A stretch of DNA of 5,487 nt from positions 1 to 5,487 of the forward strand of contig CAJOQC010000087.1 in assembly GCA_905236785.1 (NCBI GenBank). The letters are read 5' to 3'. The DNA comes from an uncultured Selenomonadaceae bacterium. Lineage in GTDB: Bacteria > Bacillota > Negativicutes > Selenomonadales > Selenomonadaceae. A program made the translations under genes and the position numbers. This document shows, one piece after another, positions 1-4,368 of this stretch. Numbering within the stretch: position 1 is the first letter of the stretch; the number at the start of each line of letters is the position of its first letter. The notes below the pieces were generated by a model. That model had not been told where the DNA came from. It did not search any database and saw nothing but the letters and a program-made list of their open reading frames with translations.

Positions 1-762
1 TTCGGCCGCCGCTTCTTCCACGACCGCTGCGGGTTCTTCCGCTGCGGCTACAGGCTCTTCCGCCGCCGGGGCAACTTCAACCGCAGGTTCTTCCGCAACA
101 GGTTCTTCGGCAGGGACGGTCTCTTCTTCGGCAACCGCCGCAACTTCCTCAACTTCCGCCACAGGTTCTGCCTGCGGCTCAACCTCCGCCACAGGCTCTG
201 CTACGGGTTCTGCAACAGGTTCAGCCACGGGTTCAGCCACCGCAACAGATGCGGCGGGGGCTTGCGCCGCTACGGGTGCTATAAACTCATTTTTTTTTTC
301 ACCGTCAGGGTCAATGACCGTGACTTGTTTGCCGAATATGGAGATTTGGTCGGCGATAACGTCGCTTGACGTGCCGTCTTGAGAGGTTATCTCGCACTTT
401 TCAATCTTGCCGTCCTCGCCGATAAAGACTTCGGTGATTTTCCCTTGAATTGTGCCGCTTTTGGTTATGGCCTTCGTGCCGATAACGCGAATGTTTTCGT
501 CCAAAAGGCTCTCGTAGTCCCCGGCCTCGTCAAGTTTAAGAATGTTCTCGCTGTTGGTGACCGTCACCGCATCGTCGCCGATGGCGATAACAGAGTCATA
601 GGGGATAAGTTTCACGCCGCGATACCAATCTTCGTCCTCAATGGTTATGGCGGCCACTTTGCCGTTTTTCGCGTCTATGAGAAGGGTCTTGCTCATTCCA
701 AGCTCACGTCCCTCCGTGATACTTATTACCGGCAATCCCAAAATCTCAACGCTTTTTTTCAT
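1..762 (-). CDS. PRC-barrel domain protein with Pro/Val/Ala/Glu-rich tail (C-terminus cut by window edge)
   Basis: The frame is open from ATG at 762-760 to base 1, giving 254 residues with no stop. The start is supported by GGAGG at 775-771, eight bases upstream. Residues 1 to about 75 begin MKKSVEILGLPVIS and form a short beta-rich unit with the features of a PRC-barrel: an early EGRELG turn, then LLIDAKNGKVAAI, then KLIPYDSVIAIGDDAV. Residues about 88-150 look like a second, related unit (VIGTKAI, GKITEVFIGEDGKIEKCEI, VIADQISIFGKQVTVI). From about residue 160 the chain is almost only Ala, Glu, Pro and Val, including PVAE tandem repeats at 177-192. There is no signal peptide or membrane segment, so a cytoplasmic location is inferred. 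PRC-barrels are small folds known from the RimM C-terminus, photosynthetic reaction centre H subunits and YlmC/YmxH-like Firmicutes proteins; the role here is unknown. It lies downstream of the membrane/TPR gene and is probably co-transcribed with it. Another domain may follow beyond the window. Confidence 0.8.
   Translation of the reverse strand, partial: MKKSVEILGLPVISITEGRELGMSKTLLIDAKNGKVAAITIEDEDWYRGVKLIPYDSVIAIGDDAVTVTNSENILKLDEAGDYESLLDENIRVIGTKAITKSGTIQGKITEVFIGEDGKIEKCEITSQDGTSSDVIADQISIFGKQVTVIDPDGEKKNEFIAPVAAQAPAASVAVAEPVAEPVAEPVAEPVAEVEPQAEPVAEVEEVAAVAEEETVPAEEPVAEEPAVEVAPAAEEPVAAAEEPAAVVEEAAAE
181..240 (-). repeat. 12-base tandem repeats encoding PVAE units
   Basis: These 20 codons (residues 175-194 of the PRC-barrel protein) encode four or five consecutive Pro-Val-Ala-Glu units. 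The DNA copies are imperfect, with varying third positions, so the repeat is kept mainly at protein level. A charged Pro-rich stretch like this is usually an extended linker or spacer. Confidence 0.75.
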
Positions 763-795
763 GGTAATTTCCTCCGTTAGGTTGGTATAAGTTTA

Positions 796-823
796 CGCCC
801 AAGAACTTTCTTCGGCGTTTTTT
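796..823 (+). other. hairpin followed by T6 on the plus strand (terminator-like)
   Basis: CGCC (796-799) pairs with GGCG (814-817). After a C/C mismatch, AAGA (801-804) pairs with TCTT (809-812) around a short loop, and T6 follows at 818-823. This has the form of a plus-strand intrinsic terminator, but no plus-strand gene is seen upstream and both flanking genes run on the minus strand. On the minus strand there is no T tract after the hairpin, so it should not end transcription from the 439-residue gene. It would instead sit in the leader of the PRC-barrel gene. It could end antisense transcription, act as a leader structure, or be chance. Confidence 0.35.
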
Positions 824-850
824 AACAGTGTTTTATTTAGTGGATTTATT

Positions 851-2170
851 TTATTTTGCGCCTTCCGCTTCGCGCAGTATTGCCGCCGGAATTTCTCCGT
901 AGGGCTTGCCGCGCATATTGTGTTTGTTAAGCACTTCGTTAAGTCGGCGCAAATAGGTTATGCTGTTTTCAAATTCGCGGCGCATATCGGGGTTATCCCG
1001 CACCGAGGGCAGATTGAGCGCCTTTACATGGACGCCCGCCGCCGAAAGGTAATCGCCGTTGTCCTTAAATACGTTGGCAAGGTCGATGGCCACAAAGGGG
1101 GCGTAATCGTCTTCGGCATATAGCCTAAGCGCCTGCCCCAAAGCGGTAATCGCGCCGCTTTTGTCGTTTTGCGCCTTGGCGGACAATGCTTCGTCCAAAA
1201 GCTCGTCCAAAGTCTTTTGCCGCCGAACCTTTGCCGTAGCCATGGACGCGGAGCGTTCGGCGCGGAGTTTTTCTTCCTCCGCAACTTTTGCCGCCCGTTC
1301 GCGTTTTGCTTGTTCTTCGGCGGCTTTTTTCTCCCGTTCTTCCCGCTGGCGGCGTTCCTGTTCGGCTCGTTCTTCTTGCTCGCGGCGTTCTTGCTCGGCT
1401 CGTTCTTCTCGCTCGCGGCGTTCTTGCTCGGCTCGTTCGATTTTTTCCCGTTCGCGGCGAGCTTTTTCTTCTTGATCCCTTCGCGCCTGTTCTTCCCGTT
1501 CGCGTTTTTCCCGTGCCGCCTGTTCTTCTTGTCGTTTTTTCTCCCGTTCGGCGGCGGCCTTTTCTTCTTCTTGGCGGCGTTTCTTCTCCGCTAATTCTTC
1601 TTTGGCCTTTTCTTCTTCCCGGGCTTTTGCCAATTCGTCAAGGCGTTTCATTTCGTCAAGCCGCTCTTTTTCCTCTTGCAACTTGATGATTTTCTCCCGC
1701 CGTTCCATGGCTTTTTTGCGAAGTTTTTCGGCGAAAGTAAGTTCGCCCTCCGCTCTTTCTGCGGGTTCTATTGCGCCCACAGGCTCTATTGCCGCCGCAA
1801 AGGCAGGCTCTTTCTCGTCATTTGGCGTAGCCAAGACCTCGCCGTCAGCTTCCGCCATGCCCATTTCTGCCTCGGTGAGAGGCAACGTGGATACTTCGGC
1901 GGCGGCAAGACGCGCATCCCGCCTTAGGAGATACTCGTTATACACGGTGACGGCGGCGGCGGCCATAACCACCAATACGCCAAGACGAATGAAATGTTCT
2001 TCCGTGAGGTAGGGGCTCATCATTATCGCCGCAAAATTGACCGCCACAGCCAAAACCGCACAAAGCGCAATGCTCGAAAGTTTAAGGCGGAAACCGAAAC
2101 GGTCGGTCACTTTGTATATAAGGGCAATGCTGATAATCACAACAAACAAAGTTGCCGCTAAGAATGTCAA
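851..2170 (-). CDS. membrane-anchored ER/K-rich helical protein with C-terminal TPR-like domain
   Basis: This 439-residue protein starts at TTG (2170-2168). GGAGG at 2183-2179 lies eight bases upstream and no better in-frame start exists, so the rare start is well supported. Three hydrophobic segments lie at about residues 2-20, 32-53 and 61-79, followed by a basic stretch (LLRRDAR), which places the rest in the cytoplasm by the positive-inside rule. Residues about 85-140 are an acidic Ala/Pro-containing linker. Residues about 142-310 are almost purely Glu, Arg, Lys, Ala and Gln, with no helix breakers, and form a long coiled coil or single ER/K alpha-helix. Residues about 318-410 look like two TPR-type helical pairs (ALSAKAQNDKSGAITALGQA, then LANVFKDNGDYLSAAGVHVK), usually a protein-binding fold. 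The composition recalls TolA, but TolA has one membrane helix and a periplasmic helix, so I do not call it TolA. The role is unknown; a scaffold or spacer anchored at the membrane is an inference. Confidence 0.85.
   Translation of the reverse strand: MTFLAATLFVVIISIALIYKVTDRFGFRLKLSSIALCAVLAVAVNFAAIMMSPYLTEEHFIRLGVLVVMAAAAVTVYNEYLLRRDARLAAAEVSTLPLTEAEMGMAEADGEVLATPNDEKEPAFAAAIEPVGAIEPAERAEGELTFAEKLRKKAMERREKIIKLQEEKERLDEMKRLDELAKAREEEKAKEELAEKKRRQEEEKAAAEREKKRQEEQAAREKREREEQARRDQEEKARREREKIERAEQERREREERAEQERREQEERAEQERRQREEREKKAAEEQAKRERAAKVAEEEKLRAERSASMATAKVRRQKTLDELLDEALSAKAQNDKSGAITALGQALRLYAEDDYAPFVAIDLANVFKDNGDYLSAAGVHVKALNLPSVRDNPDMRREFENSITYLRRLNEVLNKHNMRGKPYGEIPAAILREAEGAK
1340..1438 (-). 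repeat. three tandem 33-base repeats encoding an 11-residue ER-rich unit
   Basis: Residues 245-255, 256-266 and 267-277 of the membrane/TPR protein read ERAEQERRERE, ERAEQERREQE and ERAEQERRQRE. The DNA copies are also very similar, so they probably arose by recent duplication and could vary in copy number between strains. An 11-residue period keeps helix phase (three turns), which fits a coiled coil or a single alpha-helix. Confidence 0.85.
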
Positions 2171-2229
2171 TACCGATACCTCCGTTCTTATTTCTGCGTA
2201 TATCGGAAAAATCCTGCCGCAGTTTGTTC

Positions 2230-2258
2230 ATTTTACACCAAAAAAATAAAAATTTCCA
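2230..2258 (-). promoter_or_regulatory. probable sigma-70-type promoter for the membrane/TPR gene
   Basis: On the minus strand, TGGAAA (2258-2253) and TAAAAT (2235-2230) are separated by 17 bases. The -10 matches five of six consensus bases and the -35 four of six. Transcription would start near 2223, leaving a leader of about 53 nt before the TTG start. It points away from the rpsO promoter, so the two genes share a divergent control region. Confidence 0.55.
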
Positions 2259-2301
2259 CCATGTTTCGTTTCTTCTTTCTCTTTTTTGAAAAAAGAAAAG
2301 T

Positions 2302-2330
2302 TTGAAAAACCTTTGTCGTTGTGTTACAAT
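2302..2330 (+). promoter_or_regulatory. probable sigma-70-type promoter for rpsO
   Basis: TTGAAA (2302-2307) and TACAAT (2325-2330) are separated by exactly 17 bases, each matching five of six consensus bases. An A/T-rich run of about 20 bases with A and T tracts lies directly upstream (2281-2301) and could act as an UP element, as expected for a strong ribosomal protein promoter. The start point would be near 2337. Confidence 0.7.
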
Positions 2331-2336
2331 ACCCCT

Positions 2337-2412
2337 GTCCGCGGCAAGGATTGTCGATTATCCTCGCGCTGTCGTTGCCGCAGGATTAAACAAAAATTAT
2401 CGGGAGGACAAT
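2337..2412 (+). promoter_or_regulatory. structured rpsO leader, candidate S15 autoregulatory element
   Basis: GCGGCAA (2341-2347) pairs perfectly with TTGCCGC (2375-2381). Inside it GGAT (2348-2351) can pair with ATCC (2360-2363), giving a stem with a nested hairpin and a possible multi-branch junction. AGGATT occurs twice (2347-2352 and 2382-2387), so the segment around 2360-2364 could pair with either copy, which is the kind of alternative pairing seen in switches. Leaders of rpsO in E. coli and Geobacillus are known to bind S15 and shut off translation, using different folds. A similar role here is inferred; I cannot match it to a named class. The Shine-Dalgarno GGGAGG (2402-2407) lies outside the main stem. 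Confidence 0.45.
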
Positions 2413-2679
2413 ATGCTTACTCAAGAAGAAAAACAGGAAATCATGAAAAAATATGCCGTCCACGAGGGCGACACAGGTTCGGCGGAGGTGCAAATCGCCC
2501 TTTTGACCGGTCGTATCCTTTATCTTACGGAACACCTAAAGACCCACAAGAAGGATCATCATTCCCGTCGCGGCCTTTTGAAGATGGTCGGCCATCGCCG
2601 CCGTTTGCTCACCTATCTTTACAACAAGGACATCGAGCGTTACCGCGCCATAATCGCGAAATTAAATCTTCGCAAGTAA
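2413..2679 (+). CDS. rpsO: 30S ribosomal protein S15
   Basis: The 88-residue product has the standard length for S15. Family hallmarks are plain: [16 protein letters not shown] (residues 20-35), [19 protein letters not shown] (about 38-56), then [12 protein letters not shown] (58-69) and a terminal KLNLRK. S15 is an early-binding protein of the 30S platform that contacts 16S rRNA helices around the central domain three-way junction. The ATG at 2413 is chosen because GGGAGG (2402-2407) lies five bases upstream and the protein then begins [10 protein letters not shown], as family members do. An in-frame upstream extension is open to 2302 but lies across the promoter and leader. It has its own promoter and its own terminator, so it is probably monocistronic. 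The often-following pnp gene is not present. Confidence 0.98.
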   Translation: MLTQEEKQEIMKKYAVHEGDTGSAEVQIALLTGRILYLTEHLKTHKKDHHSRRGLLKMVGHRRRLLTYLYNKDIERYRAIIAKLNLRK

Positions 2680-2698
2680 TTCTTTTGGCAAGATTTTC

Positions 2699-2723
2699 AC
2701 CCCGCTTTTCGGCGGGGTTTTTT
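2699..2723 (+). terminator. intrinsic terminator of rpsO
   Basis: CCCCGC (2700-2705) pairs perfectly with GCGGGG (2712-2717) around a six-base loop, followed by T6 (2718-2723). A2699 and T2718 can extend the stem. It begins about 20 bases after the rpsO stop codon and is a textbook Rho-independent terminator. Confidence 0.93.
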
Positions 2724-2749
2724 GGTAAAAACAACTGCATCAAAATAAT
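2722..2749 (+). promoter_or_regulatory. possible promoter for the glycosyltransferase gene
   Basis: TTGGTA (2722-2727) and AATAAT (2744-2749) are 16 bases apart, matching four and five of six consensus bases. It lies between the rpsO terminator and the next start codon, where a promoter would be needed. It overlaps the terminator T tract, so the assignment is tentative. Confidence 0.35.
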
Positions 2750-2770
2750 TTCGCGAAAGAATGTGAAAAA

Positions 2771-3952
2771 ATGGCGTTTCTTGCCAAAGACAGCACGGTT
2801 TATATAGCCTGCGTGAGAAATGTACGCACGGGAGGCACGGAGCTTTTGCATCAGTTCGCCTCCCATTTGTTAAAACGGGACGTAGATGTTCGCATGGTGT
2901 ATTTTCCCGTTACCCATGAGCGGGACGACGTTTTTGCGGAGTACCGTATCCCTTACGACAACAGCATAGCGGCGGGGGCGCAAAATGTGCTTATTGCGCC
3001 GGAGGTGTTGACAGAGACGATAGCGGAGGCCGCCGACACGGAAATTCGGCGTATATTGTGGTGGCTAAGCGTGGATAACTGGCTGGGGAATATACTGCTG
3101 ACATACGATGCTTTTTACAAATCCCCCCAAAAATTGTTGAAAATGCCGTTTCCCCGCAAATTTTCCTTTGCCTTTGACGACACGCTTATACATTGGACGC
3201 AATCCGAGTATGCACGGCAATTTTTGCTTGTAAACGGCATAAAGGAAGAAAACATTCGCGCTGTGAGCGATTACCTAAACCCGGTGTTTTTGCAAAGAAC
3301 GAGGGCAATATCCCTTAAAGCCAAAGAACCTTATGTGGCCTTTAATCCGCGAAAAGGCATGAAATTTACCCAAAAACTAATGGCGGCCGCCCCGGATATA
3401 TCATGGCGCCCCATTAAAGACATGACACCCGTCGAAGTGGAGGAATTTCTCCAAAGGGCAATGGTTTATGTGGATTTTGGCTCGCACCCCGGCAAAGACA
3501 GGCTCCCCAGGGAGGCCGCCGCCTGCGGTTGTTGCGTCGTCACGGGGCAACGGGGCGCGGCCGCCAACAATGTTGACATTCCCATTGCCGAAGAATTTAA
3601 GTTTGCGGATGAAGAAACATCCGTACCGCAAATTATATCAAAGATACGGTACATTTTTCAAAATTTCCCCGCCGAATATGAAAAGTTTGCCGATTATCGA
3701 AAAATTATCGGCAACGAGCCGAAAAAATTCGCCGAGGACGTCGATGGGGCTTTGGGACTTTCTCCCGCCCCGTATACGCGGGTGGCTCTTCTTCAACAGA
3801 CGGATGTTAAGCGGCAAAAGTGTTTGGCGGCTCTGGCAAATTTTCCGCAATTTCGCCCCGTCTGCGCGGTGTCAAGCTCTTTGATACCGGGGGGGGTAAG
3901 GACGTGGTTGATGTGGCAGAGGCGAGCTTTTTGTACCGCGAGGGGCGCATAG
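2771..3952 (+). CDS. probable GT-B-fold glycosyltransferase, 3' end frameshifted at a G8 tract
   Basis: The frame as read gives 393 residues from ATG 2771; the Shine-Dalgarno is weak (GAAAGA about ten bases upstream), but the sequence is protein-like from the start. The N-terminal half begins with a beta strand and Gly-rich turn (VYIACVRNVRTGGTELLHQFA, about residues 10-30), typical of the first Rossmann unit of GT-B enzymes. The C-terminal half has VAFNPRKG (189-196) and then VYVDFGSHPGKDRLPREAAACG (about 232-253) with VVTG, resembling the nucleotide-sugar-binding E-x-A-x-x-G-x-x-V-V region of GT4-like enzymes. Donor and acceptor cannot be told; a role in LPS or another surface glycan is inferred from GT type and nearby lpxB. 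The last 19 residues, after the G8 run at 3889-3896, are Trp/Arg-rich and unlike a natural end, while another frame stays open to 4068. The intended product is probably about 431-432 residues. Confidence 0.72.
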   Translation: MAFLAKDSTVYIACVRNVRTGGTELLHQFASHLLKRDVDVRMVYFPVTHERDDVFAEYRIPYDNSIAAGAQNVLIAPEVLTETIAEAADTEIRRILWWLSVDNWLGNILLTYDAFYKSPQKLLKMPFPRKFSFAFDDTLIHWTQSEYARQFLLVNGIKEENIRAVSDYLNPVFLQRTRAISLKAKEPYVAFNPRKGMKFTQKLMAAAPDISWRPIKDMTPVEVEEFLQRAMVYVDFGSHPGKDRLPREAAACGCCVVTGQRGAAANNVDIPIAEEFKFADEETSVPQIISKIRYIFQNFPAEYEKFADYRKIIGNEPKKFAEDVDGALGLSPAPYTRVALLQQTDVKRQKCLAALANFPQFRPVCAVSSSLIPGGVRTWLMWQRRAFCTARGA

Positions 3953-4068
3953 AAAAATTTGCGGTGCTTGACATGGAAGAAGCTGAAAAGAAGGAAATTG
4001 CCGAACTTTTGGAAAGTATGCAAGTCCGTGCCGATGATTGTTTGCTTTTCTATACAAAAACACAGTAA
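3820..4068 (+). other. out-of-frame 3' continuation of the glycosyltransferase gene (or a small separate ORF)
   Basis: This frame is open from 3811 and ends at TAA 4066-4068. After the G run it reads GKDVVDVAEASFLYREGR, then EKFAVLDMEEAEKKEIAELL and ends LLFYTKTQ: a balanced, charged, protein-like sequence, unlike the parallel frame that stops at 3952. One extra G, or two fewer, in the run at 3889-3896 would join it to the glycosyltransferase. The shift could also lie anywhere from 3811 to 3896. As a separate gene it would need the GTG at 3820, which has no convincing Shine-Dalgarno and lies inside the upstream gene, so I favour a continuation. Confidence 0.55.
3889..3896 (+). repeat. G8 homopolymer tract inside the glycosyltransferase gene
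   Basis: Eight G residues in a row lie at the point where the first frame loses its protein-like character and the second takes over. Poly-G tracts of this kind are known slippage sites in phase-variable surface glycosyltransferase genes (Campylobacter, Neisseria). They are also common places for sequencing or assembly errors. Confidence 0.9.
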
Positions 4069-4083
4069 GGAAGTTTTCGGTTT

Positions 4084-4158
4084 GGCGGAGGGGGTTTTAT
4101 ACCGCTCTCGGTTAGAAATTTTATTTCTTACTGAGAGCGTATAAAAACTCCCTCCGTC
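4084..4158. repeat. large imperfect palindrome (36-base arms, 3-base loop)
   Basis: The left arm 4084-4119 and right arm 4123-4158 are reverse complements apart from about four mismatches and one compensating gap. The shared core reads as CGCTCTC with flanking TATA-rich and GGAGGG parts. Three bases (4120-4122) form the loop. It starts 15 bases after the TAA at 4068, so its RNA hairpin could end or stabilise the glycosyltransferase transcript. It lacks a T tract after the stem, so it is not a standard intrinsic terminator. Its right arm runs into the next repeat block, suggesting one compound element. Confidence 0.85.
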
Positions 4159-4252
4159 AGCCCTGCGGGCTGCCACCTCCCTCCAAGAGGGAGGCTTGAA
4201 ATCAGCCCTCCTCTTGGAGGAGGGTGTCGGCGTAGCCGACGGGAGGAGGTAT
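4146..4252. repeat. inverted pair of about 50-base repeat units with four nested hairpins (MITE/REP-like)
   Basis: The unit at 4146-4198 recurs inverted and diverged at 4203-4252, both carrying the CTCCAAGAG core. Perfect small stems are CAGCCC/GGGCTG (4158-4163 with 4167-4172), CCTCCCTC/GAGGGAGG (4176-4183 with 4187-4194), CCCTCCTC/GAGGAGGG (4206-4213 with 4217-4224) and GTCGGC/GCCGAC (4226-4231 with 4235-4240). Outer parts CTCCCTCCGTC and GACGGGAGGAGG can also pair. The two copies keep their stems despite base differences, which implies structure is conserved. No coding frame or transposase is present. A non-autonomous, dispersed palindromic repeat is the likeliest identity, inferred from form only. 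Confidence 0.8.
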
Positions 4253-4263
4253 AAAGTGGGTTT

Positions 4264-4288
4264 TTAGAGATGCCCATTAGAGATGCCC
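4264..4288. repeat. two tandem copies of a 12-base direct repeat
   Basis: TTAGAGATGCCC occurs at 4264-4275 and again at 4277-4288, one base apart (period 13). It sits between the palindromic repeat block and the lpxB promoter. It may be part of the repeat element, a duplication made at its insertion, or a tandem protein-binding site. Confidence 0.8.
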
Positions 4289-4309
4289 TAAAAAAATTTC
4301 CTGCGTCCT

Positions 4310-4337
4310 TTTACATATACGAAATAAATGCTATAAT
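4310..4337 (+). promoter_or_regulatory. probable sigma-70-type promoter for lpxB
   Basis: TTTACA (4310-4315) and a perfect TATAAT (4332-4337) are separated by 16 bases. Transcription would start near 4344, leaving a short leader of about 25 nt that carries GGGG (4356-4359) as the ribosome binding site. It lies just after the repeat block, so lpxB need not depend on read-through from the glycosyltransferase gene. Confidence 0.72.
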
Positions 4338-4368
4338 AACAAAGATTGTGAGAATGGGGTGATTGTTT

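Noticed and set aside
379..780. Plus-strand open frame of 133 codons
   Set aside because: It is the antisense of the PRC-barrel gene, which has a strong Shine-Dalgarno and domain-like sequence; the plus frame shows no recognisable protein features.
1161..1686. Several plus-strand open frames rich in Phe, Leu, Arg, Ser and Cys
   Set aside because: These are antisense readings of the Glu/Arg/Lys-rich helix, where biased codons remove stop codons; they are composition artefacts.
851..2170. TolA identity for the Lys/Glu/Ala/Arg-rich membrane protein
   Set aside because: TolA has one membrane helix, a periplasmic helix and a different C-terminal domain; here there are three membrane segments and a TPR-like end, and no tol or pal neighbours.
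2302..2412. N-terminal extension of S15 from the upstream in-frame ATG
   Set aside because: It lies on the promoter -35/-10 and leader; the ATG at 2413 has the correct Shine-Dalgarno and gives the normal 88-residue S15.
2286..2807. 173-codon plus-strand frame across rpsO
   Set aside because: It overlaps rpsO in another frame, crosses the promoter and terminator, and reads as Arg/Ser/Pro-rich noise.
4084..4288. CRISPR array
   Set aside because: The repeats are inverted and palindromic, with no regularly spaced direct repeats separated by unique spacers.
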